Shown piece after piece: positions 1 to 11,636 of a stretch of 64,000 nt of DNA (position 1 is the first letter of the stretch; each line of letters starts with the position of its first letter). A model generated the notes under the pieces. The model was not told the DNA's origin. It did no database searches and saw nothing but the letters and a program-made list of their open reading frames with translations. A program made the translations under genes and the position numbers. Origin of the DNA: Paraspadella gotoi (lineage: Eukaryota > Chaetognatha); NCBI GenBank assembly GCA_051294375.1, contig CM119265.1, positions 13,012,124 through 13,076,123 of the forward strand. Reading direction: 5' to 3'.

Positions 1-3000
1 AAGAAATGAACTTAGTAATTTTTCCTGCATTGCTTTTGACAGCATCGAAACAATCCATGGCAATCAAGTGGTCAATGCCTGGATCAACTCCAACCTAATA
101 TTTTTTTATATCAGCATAGTGTAAGCTACTTACGACATAAATATATTAAGGAAAACAAACATTAACCTCGTTCATGCAAGTTATATCAGCCGCCAAAGCT
201 GCTCGGTGAAGTTTTCGCAGTTCGTCAGAAGTATATGACGCTGTAACCATGTTTGTCTGTTTTTGTAAGAATTTTTTTAGGAAATCACTGAATAAGTAAA
301 TTACCAAACAAAGAAAAGGCCGTAAAACTTGATACTTTTACTAATTATTGATAGGGTAGTGCGGGGTATTTCGGAACACTAATTAGGGCAGTCTGGTGAT
401 TTTTTATTTTTATTAAGAAAATTTGTTTTCACATGCTGTCATGTAGCAGACATCGTTAGCTTTCATATGATACCTCACATGATGCATTAAAATTATTTTA
501 TGATAACATTATGACATTAAAAAAAATTGTGCTAATTTTTTTCTGCCAGGCCTCGTAGACACAGCTAAATCTTAAAATTTAAAAATCTGATTATACAGTC
601 TTTTAGCCCTATGTCAGTAGTTTTGAAATCAGGGGGAACAAAGTTTGAACTCCTAAATTATCATATTTAAATCATATGTTTTTTAAGGTTCCTACAATAA
701 TTTTTTTGTTTTTCCACAAAATGATAATCATTTTACTTAGTAATTATATAAAAATTTGAGGTATGACACAATGAAAAATAACGTGGCAAAACTGTCTCGT
801 GCTGATTTTGTCCCTTTAAAATTGTTTCTGAGCTAAATTAATTGATTATCACTTTTAGTAATATGTGCGATATACACTACTGGGCATTACTGTGTCTGAC
901 CATAACCCTTGACCATTAACAAAAAAGCTAACTTGATCAAAAATAGTAAAAAAGATGAAGCAATATAGCTCGAAACGCTTACAAAATTTTAAACCATTGC
1001 TTTTATAAATACAAAAAAAATATTAATATTATTAAAACAAAACTTTAACTATAACTTAATAGTTAACCAAGAGCAAGATGAATATTTTTTACCCATCATT
1101 TCCTCAATTTATATGAATCATTTGTTTGTAATTAGTCAATCTAAATAACAATATGACAAATTCATTTTCAGTTTTTTTTATGAATGGGAAGTTTTCTCTG
1201 CTTACTCTCCTTGTATCTAATTATCTAATATTTTCGAGGGATTTTTAAAAACCTTATATAATTGCTATATTTTTTACTTTTTTTCAATTCTTTCAAACAA
1301 AAACAACATCATAAAAATATTTTAAATTAATAAAAAAAAATTGATCGAATGATTTTGAAAAAAAATATTTTGAAACTTTAGAATAATGGATTTCGAGTTA
1401 GGAAAAAAAATTTACAATTCTAAAAAAATCAGCCTCTAACCTTTTAATTTTTCTAAAGGCTGATTTTTTAAAATTTTATTAAAATTGATCTTTATTAACA
1501 ACTTGAAATTAAATTTTTTTTGCGAAGATGTCAGTCATTAAATAGATGGCTTATCCCATCTTTTAATAATCAAGCGCAATGAATAATCACACCATCAACT
1601 GTATCATTTTTTTTTTACCAGAAGAATTAAAGTAAAGCAGAAGGGAGTAATGCAGTTGTTATGAAGTTCCAACCTATCACATAACAAATTTTTTAAAAGT
1701 AATTTGTCACTAAAGAAGTCTTGCAAAAGAAATCATACTTAATTACTTATGCTGTATAAAAACTGACTGGGTAAAAAACCGAATCATCTTTACAAAAACA
1801 AGTTTGAGCAAACAATGTCGGATCCGCCTACGATAATTAATTAATCGATTAATTTTAATAATTATAATTTATATTCAGCTTATCATTGATGTCCTTAAAA
1901 TTGAGTCAGGACAGTTATTAAATGTTTTGTTTACATTTTATCAAAACAAACAAATATCCTCTATTTTATTTTATGTCTCATTCTCTCTCTCTTTCTGTAT
2001 CTCTCTCACTCTCTCTCTCTCTCTTTTTTCTCAATTGCCGAGGGGGGGGGGGAAAAAAGGGGAAAAAAAGGGGGGGGGGGGGGGGGGGGGGGGGGGAATA
2101 CACAAGAATGGGGGGGGGGGGGGGGGGGGGGGGAAAATAAAAAAAAAATCCTTATGCTTTTAAGATTTTTTCAACTTGCATCATTTTTTCAACTTGCATT
2201 CCGTCAAAACTTTATATCTAGCTTCTTCACTCATTTCCCACCGGCTCACAAAATTTCATCTCAATCTATCATGGGTTAAAAATATAATAAAAGATTCAAG
2301 TAAATGTGACTCATATTTTTTTCATTTAAACTCATTTCCACTGGTACGTTTCCACCGAAACTTTATATCAAGCTTCGTCACACATTTTCCTACCCACACA
2401 CAAATTTCAACTCAATCTATCCATCCATTATGATTAATTAGAGTATTTATTGGTTAAAATAAGTAAAAAGATTTTAGTAAATGCGAATTATGTTTTTTCT
2501 ATTTAAACTAATTTCCACTCACACGATTCCATCGAAACTTTATATCACACACTTTCCTACCCACACCAAAATTTAATTCCAATCCAACCAGCCAATCACG
2601 AGTTATTGGAGCTTTTTGCTAAGGTGGGACGGATGGACGGATTGATTGACTAATTAATTAATTATAGATTAATTTATTTACTAATTGATTAATTAACTGA
2701 TTAACTATTTGATTTATTAATACATCCTGCATATACATTTAATATAAAAGGAAAAAGAAGCATAATCAATTAGTGAAACAGGTTTTTTGTTTTTTTCCAT
2801 TTAAACTCATTTCCACTCAAACTATTCCATCGACACTTGATTTCGCTTCAATCACACACTTTCCTACCCACATACAAAATTCCAGGTCAATCAGCCTATC
2901 CACTCATGAGCAATTGGTGTTCAAATAGTGAATATATTGTTTTTGTTTTTTCCATTTAAACTCATTTCCACTCGGACGATTCCCTCGAAACTTCATATCC

Positions 3001-6000
3001 AGCTCAATCACACACTTAGCTATCCACAAACAAAAATTTATTCAAATCCATCCATCCAATCACGAGTAATTGGTGTTTTTTGCTAAGGTGGGACGGACGG
3101 ACGACGGACGGAGGACGGACAGACGGACGGACGGACGGACGGACATCATTTTTTTTGCATAATTTATCATAATTCGATGTTCTGACGTGATATAGGTTAT
3201 TGCCCGACAATATTGAGGGGGCGGACCGACGGACCGACAAAGTGAGTTATAGAGTCGGGATCTGCTGATAAGCAGATCCGATTAAAAATCGTTTGCTTGA
3301 GGGATAGTTTTTTCAAGCAATGACGAGTTTGTACCCACATGTTCGGGAGGCATTTTAAGTATGTTTTAAACCCATTTTAATAAATATTTGGGAATTTCTA
3401 AAATGTCAATGATTTTTCTATCAAATGGTATAATATGATTAATTTTTACTTTGTGTCATTCGATTTGCCTCACGGAGTTTATTTTGAAAATAATTTTTTT
3501 CTGGTGATAGTGTCCCGACTACAGGCCGAGGTATTTAACGTTAATTATGGAAAGTTAAGTTGGTGAAATATTTAATGCACTAAAAAATATTATAAAAGAT
3601 TAGTACACAATGTTTTATTTAATATTATATGTCAGTGTTCCTAATTACCCCCGTTCCGAATTACCCCGTGTCGTTTTTAACAGCTCGGTTCCTTTCGTTT
3701 TATCACTTTATCACCTCGTTTTTACCTTTTGTTCGATACAGATCTGAGCGATTTTTGGATGAAGGGAATATGGCAAAAGAGATATGACGAGATCATGCTC
3801 GGCAACAAGCTTGTTGAGATGATCCACCTTCTCATCGTTCACGTTTAGTAAAATTGGATCCGTGTTTTTAAAACGAGAGGCGATGTCGTCGGCCTTAGAT
3901 ATAAGCCATTCCTTTAATTATTTAAATCCAAGTTAAATAATTTCTACGCTCATTTACTAACCTCTTTCCTAATATGACTAGCAATCGTAACATTTATTGT
4001 CGAATCCCTAGTAAGGTATTCGACAACAGGAGGCGAAACGTATCCCGCGCCGAGCACGAGAACCTTCTTCATCTTGGAAGCAACCTGTTGCATTTGAATA
4101 CAAAATTAGATTTTGTCTTCACCTTGTCTTCACTATTTATGAAATTATGTAGTACTGAAAAAAAAATGCACAACGATAATTATGAATTTGTAAGAGTTTT
4201 TTATTTTGCCACTTGACAGATTTTCGAGAATATAATATGAAAACAATATTTAAACGAACAGAGCATAGAACATATATAACAAAGAACATATATTTTAGGA
4301 AGGATGCCTTTAAACATGCGTGACATATTATCATGTAGGATAATTGTCCAAATTCTTCCATCACGAGTCAAAATTCTTAGTTGACAGAACAAGATCGCCC
4401 CCCCCTACTACTAGAGGGTTTCAAGACTCCCATCTTCTTTGAATAATACTGTCAAAAAAATAATTAAATTAAATGAAATTAAATGAAACCAAAATAAAAA
4501 TTATCCATTCATTTAATAAATAAGCTCTCTTGCCCCTGACTTTGGACAGGCTTTGGTGGTTTAAGGCCTACATCACTTTCACAAGATAATGACATAGCAG
4601 GTCCCTGCAAGCTTTCAATCAAGACTAACACAGTCTCGTTTATTCTCTCCCAGAGTACCTGGCTTCCCTATCAATGAAGTGGTATAATGTTTCAAAGAAT
4701 TTTTCAATTGTATGAAAAGACAACTCCCTTAAGCATTAGATCAGGGAATATTAAATTGTACTCCGCCGAGCATCAAAATACAAGGAGCTAAATTTTATGA
4801 AATTGGTACAATCAATATAAAAATTATCCATTCATTTAAATTTTAATAAATAAGCTATCTTGCCCCTGACTTTGGTGGTTTAAGGCCTCCATCACTCTTA
4901 CAAGATAATGACATAGCAGGTCCCTGCAAGCTTTCAATAAAGACTCACAGTGAGCCAATGAAGGCATGTTCAGAATGCTAATAAGTAACTGATAAATCAT
5001 TTTCCAAACTACACGAGACACACACATCCATGTACTCACCAGCGCAGCTTTATCTTTACTCCTTGACTTGGCACGTCTCAGATCGCCTATGTATCGAAAG
5101 CTTGGTGCCAACTCCCCGTTGGTGCAGATAACAGCGTTTCTGACAGTTTTAGGAAGAGCCGTTTCGGCCTCTGACCACGATGCATCTGCCTGAGACTTAA
5201 ATTTTGAAAGTTCAAAATTAAAATTCTGATGAATGCGAATTCTTTTCTTTGCTTTTAGTCTCACCTTGGCCATGTGGTATACGTAAGGCAAAAGGAGGTT
5301 TCCAAAGAAGTCAGTAGATTCTCTAGGAATTTGAGCGGGCATGTTATCAATAGAACACACCAAAATTCCAGGGCCTGTCGTAAGATCGGTACATCATATT
5401 ATTGGTTTATTATTGGATATTACTGCTATGGCAACGGGAAGACATGTGTGATGCCCGGGGTGAGAGGCATCTCGCTACAGCTGGCGCTCAGGGCTTTGGA
5501 CCTGTAGTGACCACCCCATGTCAGTGGCGTATTTATGCTAACACCATCACACACAACCAGTGTGACCGTACGAGGATTTAACCCGGAACTCAAGGTTGGT
5601 GATGGGGTACTTAGCTGTCCAAGCCAGTGGGACGAGCCAAGTTTCACCAAGCTATATTGGAGGCGAATTTAGGATTCGCCACTCAGCCTCCAGCGTAAAA
5701 CGCACCGACGAAAGAAACCGTGTTCTTGTGAAGATCGGCGTCGTAGAGGGCGAAAGGTTTATCAATAGTGGTGCACTCGTCACAGAATTCAATGGAACCT
5801 CCAGGGTCCGCGGTAATATCACATATCGCGACCATCCGGTGTGGCAAATGCGGACACCCAGTCGACGAAGGGATCCAGGGCGCGTCGTATGGACGAATCA
5901 GGTTTTTAGCATCCGGGATAGAAAGTAAACGAGGATGTCCTAAACAATAATACTAGTTTAAAACATAGATTTGATAAAGTAAAGGTTTCAGGGAAAAAAA

Positions 6001-9000
6001 AGACTAAAAAAACTAACAGAATAATCAGAAAGTTTAATACCTGCCAACTTCAGCCTTTGTAATCTATGAAAACATGGAAATTTGACAATGAAATTTATGA
6101 CAACCGTGATGAACAAAGGGGTGGAAAAATACTGGAAACTACATTTTGATAAATCAATTTTGTACAATTTTTTCTCTTTCGATTTAGTACTTTTGTAGAA
6201 TGTATTACTGCCTCAGATAAATACCAACTTTAGACGGATAAATAAGTTACATATCTTTTATACAAATCGGATTTAGAAGAAAACTACCTATACATTTCAT
6301 GATACATACCCGGCGCCCAGTAAATGCCATTAATAATGACCGACGTGTAAGGCGCAATCGTTTTAGCAAAGTGAGATACGTAATTTTCCGGGTGTTCAAA
6401 AAAGTCCTGCATTCCACCAAACTTTCCCGTGTCCTTTCTTACGAGATGGTCTTCCATGTCAACGACGCAACCATACACCTAAAGCAAAGTAACGAGCTTT
6501 GTCAGTCCACTCACGTCAAAAATTACATGGATTGCACGGAATGATGGTGGAAGCATTGTTATCTGGGAAAGGAAGAAACTCGAAGAGAGAATCTTTGTTG
6601 TATTCCTTGTTCATATCAAAATTCCATGTTTGTTAGAATTTTGTACGGCTTATCTCGTCGTTTTGCGACGTAAAACAAGCTTAAGTTGTAATTTTTTTTC
6701 TATGGTCCAATGTTCTAACCCCTATACCTTATCCGCTATCGTTGCTCTTCCTTTTTTCTTTTTATTCTTCATTTGATATTTCTGTTTTCGTTCAATCTTT
6801 TTTTCTTTTATTAATTAGTTTTCGTTCCTAAGCTTATTTTTCTTTTATTTATAGCATTTTTTGTTTATTCATTTGGTGGTAGACATTATGGTGGTTTTAG
6901 TAGTGGTGATGGTAGTTGTTGCAATTGTGAGGGAAACCTCATTAACTCACTTTATTCGTCGATCCGTGCTCCGCTACTTTTTTCAAGTCTTTCGGCTTGA
7001 CATATTCGTAAGGGAGCTCTTGAAACACTTCCTGGGCGCCTAGAGACACGTTTCCCGATCCCGTGAAAACCACGGTAAGTGGCCCGATGGATTTGGGCAA
7101 CAAACCCAGGGCGATTTCGTAGCCTGAGTTTAAACGGCCGAGATTACGGGAATCAGCAAATCGGCAAATGGTTTATAAAGGAAACGTAACAAAACCGATC
7201 AACACAAATATCAGCATATAAATTATATAACAAAATAATTCATATATGATTAATTGCTTTAGACAAGAATTTGAATTGAATTTCTTACCAGCGTCTCTGA
7301 CCGCTGCTCTGGCCATAATAGGGCTGCGATAATTGTGAGCGGGTCCAACATGCATGAAGGGAGTGTGATGCCCCAAAGCAAGTAGGCGCAACCCCAGGCC
7401 GTGTAAGATGTCAATCATTCCCGAAACGCCTTGTTGAAATAAAAAAAAACAATCATGTTACCAGGATATCATATCCAATAAATTATACAGATGAAGTAAT
7501 GCAGTAATTATAATAACAATATAATCTGGAAAAAAAAAATCTTAAAGTATAGTGATCTCGCCAGACGTTACGATAAAAAAAAATTAATAAAAATATATGA
7601 TAACGAATTATTGATATAATAGTAATTGATTGATATAATAATAATAGATTGATTGATATCATATTAATTGATTGATGTAATAATGATTAATTTATTGATA
7701 AAATAATAATTGATGTGATGATAACCAAATATTAATACTCTTTTTAATATTAAAACAGCATTACGATGATGACGATTATGGTAAAAAAAAAACGAATTAA
7801 CATTTTGCCCAAATCGGGCAAGATAAAAATACCAGCGTATTTGCCGAAGGCGACGACCCTGAATCCACGATCATCTTTCATCATTTCGTAATCAATTAGA
7901 CGAACCCGCTTTTCAAGCATAGCGTCAAGAAGGGGCATGTTTGCCTCTTGGGCTTTGATAGTGTGCGAGAAAAAGGCATAAGTTTTGTCAGGAATGAGGA
8001 GGTCGATCGGAACCTAATATGAGAATTTTTTTAAAAATATTATATAAGATTACCAGTTACAAAATGATAATTAAAAAATTATTTATTTTATGTACACTTT
8101 TAAAAGTTAAATTATATTCAATAAAAAAATTGATTTTTAAAAAAATATATTCCGCCATAACTGCGATTAAATCTATTTTAATATATTATTTTTAAAAAAT
8201 CAAATCTTTTTTATTTCAGCATCACATAATTTAATTACAATTCTAATTAATAACTGCTCCACCTGTTTTACGCCAAGAATAACTGAAGCTTCATTGAGAT
8301 CTTCTCGAATCAGAGCCCCACTCTTGGCGTATTCTTCCATGGGAAATGCTCTTCGGTTAGACGGTTGAACGATGACCTGACAGTTAAACTATATTATTCA
8401 ATTTTTTATCTCCAATTGCTAAATAATCAATATAGTATTAATACCAAAGATTTCTGGTATAAAAAAATGTTTAGTATACAATCATCATGTAAAATCCAGA
8501 CTCGAGATTACATTATTTTTTCCCTCATTTGAAATCATCTCGTACTTTATTTTTTTATCAAAACTTTTTTATGATATCTATAATTTAAATTACATATACG
8601 GAAATTAATACGCTACAGAAGTTTATAGGAAAATGAAGAACAATGTTAAAAAAATGAAAGAAAACTAAAAAGGATGATTACTCCAAAAAAAAAAGCAAAA
8701 GGATTTAAATATCGTAAATTTTAAATTTTAAGCAAATACATATATAATTAAAAAAAAATTAAAGGTTGAGGTGATGAGCGGGGTTTTCCGTCAGATGCTC
8801 ACCCTTCTATATCATAGGATTTCATGAGTCATTAGAGATCAAGAACTGGAGGTAAGCAAAAGGCAAGCATTGGTTATAGATAGAAACAACAATGATCTCT
8901 CAGGTAAGCTCGGCCTAGCCAATATTCGAGTAACATGAAACGTGTAAATCAATAACTATATATATATATAAAACCCCGACGATGGCCAACTAACATTAAT

Positions 9001-10718
9001 GCAATCTGTATGAAATAGAATCATGATTAATCAGAGCAATGAAATAACAATGAACTGTATTGTTTATAGACAAATATTGATTGTTTATATTTTTAAAGTT
9101 TTACAAAAGGCAATAAGAACGACGGATCATGAGAGTTTATATCCAACAGAGGGTAAATTACGATAAAAAATAAATTAAGGTTAAGAATATATTTAAGAAT
9201 AAAATTATTAATAAAATATTTAATGATAAAATTTTATTTTTGCTGACTGGGGTTTTGCGATGATAACCAAATGATTGATAAAATGATAACCAAATGATAA
9301 GATGATAAACAAATGATGTAATAATAATCATTTATTAATGCGATGATAATCATTCATTAACGCGATGATAATCATTCATTGATTCAATGATAATCATTTA
9401 TTGATGCGATGATAACCAAATATTGATGCAATGATAACAAAATGATGGATGCGATGATAATCATTCATTGACGCGATGATAATCATTCATCGTAAATAAA
9501 ACAAACAAATGCGTGTATGAAAGAGAGAGAAGCTGGACAGCCGCTGCAGAGCGATCTCGTTTTTAGACAAATCAGAAGCTGCGACTGAAAAAAACGACAT
9601 AATTAAAAAAGAGAAAAAAACTGGACTGCCGCTATAACAGATTAATTTGTGGATTATTTCAAATGAGATTGAGTTCCGCAACCTTATTTGCATATTGTAT
9701 TCTGATTAAGCTTTGATAAATTTTTCTTCTATTGCCTTAAAGATTTAATTTTAATATTTTACATAATCATGTTTGTTTGTAATTTAATTAATAACTAAAT
9801 AATAATGATTTAATTATCATAATTAGTAGTTTACCACTTTAATTATTTTTGTACAACCGCTGCAGAGCTAAACTTATCTATATATATAAAAATTGTTTTG
9901 TAAATATAACAAACAAATGAGCGTAAGAATATGAAACCTAACAATTTAAAAGACAAATGATGAGAAGGCATATCTAAATTTTCAGATTCCTATGGTTATA
10001 CACTTAAGCTATTTTCAATGTTAAAACAGCATGACGATGACGACAACGGTCAAAAGCAGAAACGAATTAACATCTCACCCAAGTCGGGCATTCGCCCGTC
10101 TGGCAAGATAAAAAAAAATATTACTTAATTACGCTAACCACCCTTAACCCTAAACTACCCCTAATCCTAAACCACCCCTAACTAATTATGCCAAATTAAT
10201 TTTAAATTGTTTAGAGTCTTTAGCTTATCTATAAAAAACAGCGTTATTCAGATCATTGTTATCTCGTTCCTAATTTCTCTTTTAAATTAGAAACTTTTTC
10301 TTATTTTTTTTCCACTTTTCTAAAGGCCTCTAGAGCGTATTAAAATTAAGATCCCCCAAGGAAGAGTGCCTCGCCTTGAATCCATCTTTGACCAACTGTC
10401 TGACGTGGACGGGCGCCAACGGTGCACGTCCCTCCCAGACGTTGACATCCTCGCGGCGAATCGCAATTGTATGCTTCTGAAACGAACAATGTTAAGGATA
10501 TCATGCCCTTGGTTGATTTCAAAACTTCATAGAAAATCCTGGGCCGGGCATATATAGCGAAAAAGACTAATAACAAGAAAAATGCTAATTCGTTTAAAGG
10601 GAAGATAACCAACCTGCGAAAGAGCGCTTGCTTTTAGTTGAAATCGAGACAATAGAAACTTATTCTTCTGCCTCGACGACCGGCACGGTGTCGCATTTAA
10701 AATTGTCCGAACAAACAT
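1..10718 (-). CDS. AASS: Alpha-aminoadipic semialdehyde synthase (LKR/SDH), 14 exons, 3' end beyond the window
   Basis: Bifunctional mitochondrial enzyme of lysine degradation: the lysine-ketoglutarate reductase half makes saccharopine and the saccharopine dehydrogenase half splits it. Exons in transcription order (minus): 10718-10614, 10476-10375, 8376-8263, 8013-7833, 7429-7289, 7123-6951, 6478-6310, 5939-5706, 5374-5265, 5189-5040 (or from 5195), 4084-3962, 3893-3726, 256-167, 94-1; all phases agree. Exon 1 encodes a 35-residue Arg/Lys/Ser-rich leader without acidic residues, typical of mitochondrial targeting. Family signatures seen are [61 protein letters not shown] and [13 protein letters not shown], the last starting the dehydrogenase Rossmann fold. 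Intron 2 starts with GC (AAG|gcgagg); the others are GT-AG. The C-terminal dehydrogenase part is missing only because the window ends. Identity is very likely; the exact 5' edge of the 5189 exon is ambiguous by 6 nt. Confidence 0.93.
1799..3292 (+). repeat. Composite interspersed repeat, copy 1
   Basis: Starts with AGTTTGAGCAAACAATGTCGG. It then has an ATTAATTAATCG stretch, a CT/G-tract region, several tandem units of about 160-180 nt built on 'catttaaactcatttccactc...cgaaactttatatc...cacacactttcctacccac', a (GGAC)n run at 3096-3144, and ends with AGTCGGGATCTGCTGATAAG plus CAGATCCGA. The same order occurs at 55749-57571 on the same strand, partial copies lie at 18369-18790 (minus) and 28160-28250, and an inverted piece of the 5' part lies at 44110-44200. 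It has no credible ORF; reading frames through (GGAC)n give only PSVR repeats. Confidence 0.75.
2042..2133 (+). repeat. Long G-homopolymer tracts
   Basis: Three pure G runs: 11 nt at 2042-2052, 27 nt at 2070-2096 and 24 nt at 2110-2133, separated by A-rich spacers and preceded by a (CT)n tract. They lie inside the composite repeat. The matching place in the 55.7 kb copy lacks the G runs, so they are either a local expansion or a sequencing or assembly artefact. Confidence 0.8.
4494..4948. repeat. Tandem direct duplication in AASS intron 4085-5039
   Basis: About 130-138 nt starting 'ataaaaattatccattcattt' and including 'cttgcccctgactttgg' and 'gacatagcaggtccctgcaagc' occur at 4494-4632 and again at 4816-4948, so the spacing is 322 nt. 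The intervening 4633-4815 is unique AT-rich DNA. The duplication explains much of the 955-nt length of this intron. Confidence 0.8.
5427..5682 (+). mobile_element. SINE-like element family S1 filling an AASS intron
   Basis: Begins TATGGCAACGG, contains 'catgtgtgatgcccgggg' and 'ggcgctcagggctttggac', and ends near 'gaatttaggattcgcca'. Related copies are at 34529-34758, 42173-42428, 42662-42813 (plus) and 46147-46381 (minus). It is GC-rich relative to its surroundings and has no ORF shared between copies. It occupies about 256 of the 331 nt of intron 5375-5705 and lies antisense to AASS. The short length, many copies and lack of coding capacity suggest a SINE; a tRNA-like promoter is not convincing. 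Confidence 0.6.
7540..7832. repeat. AT-rich satellite and repeat end in AASS intron 7430-7832
   Basis: Begins 'agtgatctcgccagacgttac', which recurs at 34919-34939, followed by degenerate tandem units of about 22 nt built on 'ataatagtaattgattgat'. The last part (about 7745-7830, 'ttaaaacagcattacgatgatg...cgggcaagataaaaa') recurs in diverged form at 10016-10112 in another AASS intron. Confidence 0.65.
8377..10374. repeat. AASS intron 8377-10374: mixed repeats
   Basis: About 2 kb of non-coding, mostly AT-rich sequence. Visible parts are an unclassified GC-richer segment at 8760-8940, a minisatellite at 9240-9490 with units of about 20-22 nt ('gcgatgataatcattcattga'), two short related segments with 'ccgctgcagagc' at 9540-9550 and 9858-9870, the copy of the 7745-7830 repeat at 10016-10112, and a degenerate telomere-like stretch at 10138-10185 ('cccttaaccctaaac'). 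Confidence 0.6.
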
Positions 10719-11062
10719 ACTCTTGCAAGTTGCAAGACTTTCGACTTAAAAACAATTTTATCTTTGATCCATTCCCATCAATTTCCTCAATATTTTTTAA
10801 ACTTACATTTAGATTAATTTAACCCTTGCATTTTTTTCTGAAGGAAACAAAAAAGACAACAATATTATATATTTGCGAGAATGAAAGTTACAATTGTATT
10901 ATATTGCATTCAATATTGACATTACTAACACCGGATTTTTCAGGCTCGAGCAGACGTCTAATGAAAAAATATAGAAATTAAAGCGAGGGCGAAAATACCG
11001 AACGACAGGAACGCACATTCTATTCACAATTGATATTTTTAACTTCATCCTGGGTCTGAAGC

Positions 11063-11586
11063 TTAACACCCTGTTAGGCTTTTGTTTTCATTTTCGAACC
11101 TTCCTCCTGATCGTCTCCGCGTGACTCGTAGCGCTGCTCTTCCCTCATCTGTAGGGGGCGACGTAGTGCCGCGACTGCAGCAGCAGCAGAGGTCAGTCCG
11201 CGGCGTCTCCAAGCGACAAAATGCCTTGACGATTTGACGCTCGATGACCATAGCATAGGACAATAAATGTAATTGTTGGATTTATTTTTACGACAATTCA
11301 AAATTAAAATAAACAGGACGAAAGAGATGAAAAAATTAGGGATGGCTGATAAATAATCAAATTAGACAAACAAAATCATGTGATGTGTCTGATTTACTAA
11401 TTAACTGTCGACCAAATACAAAATATAGCTTTTAACCTTTCATATGAAATTGTACGATCATCGTCAATGGAGGCGTCGTTGCAAGGAGCTCGTTATTTCT
11501 CCGACACAACACTTGGCCAAGCTTCTTTCGCCTTTTCTCTGGGAATGGGACCGTCTCCCTACGCGCAAGACTGCTTCCCAGTAAGT
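11063..11586 (-). CDS. Possible small unidentified gene: two GC-rich exon-like islands
   Basis: Two islands stand out from AT-rich DNA at about 11070-11260 and 11437-11586. On the minus strand the first holds a 60-codon ORF (11256-11074) whose start is basic and alanine-rich (MLWSSSVKSSRHFVAWRRRG...), like a mitochondrial leader, but a second frame is also open there. The second island has a minus-strand acceptor (aatattacag at 11587) and a possible donor at 11437. It also has a strong plus-strand donor (cca|gtaagt at 11581) after ATG 11467 or 11444, so even the strand is unclear. No homologue was recognised. If it is minus-strand, it sits 355 nt upstream of the AASS start codon. Confidence 0.25.
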
Positions 11587-11636
11587 CTGTAATATTAGCA
11601 TACTTATCAAAGGTTTCGCATACAATCAGTGTCTTT

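Larger units (their letters stand above)
352..3676. repeat. TIR-bounded repeat block in AASS intron 257-3725
   Basis: The 3.5 kb AASS intron is bounded near its ends by imperfect inverted copies of a motif around CGGGGTAATTCGGAACAC, at about 365-385 on the plus strand and 3640-3672 on the minus strand. The interior is AT-rich with no coding potential and contains a separate composite repeat (1799-3292). It resembles a non-autonomous DNA transposon or foldback element with later insertions. No transposase is seen. Confidence 0.45.

Noticed and set aside
1922-2163. ORFs with poly-Gly and Leu/Ser runs
   Set aside because: Produced by G homopolymers and (CT)n; no conserved domain or start context.
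3016-3240. ORF rich in PSVRPSVR on the minus strand (and its relative at 57136-57519)
   Set aside because: It is a frame through the (GGAC)n part of the composite repeat; similarity between the two reflects the repeat, not protein conservation.
6861-7043. ORF starting with a Val/Met-rich hydrophobic stretch
   Set aside because: It runs antisense across the AASS exon 6951-7123; the minus-strand frame has clear homology.
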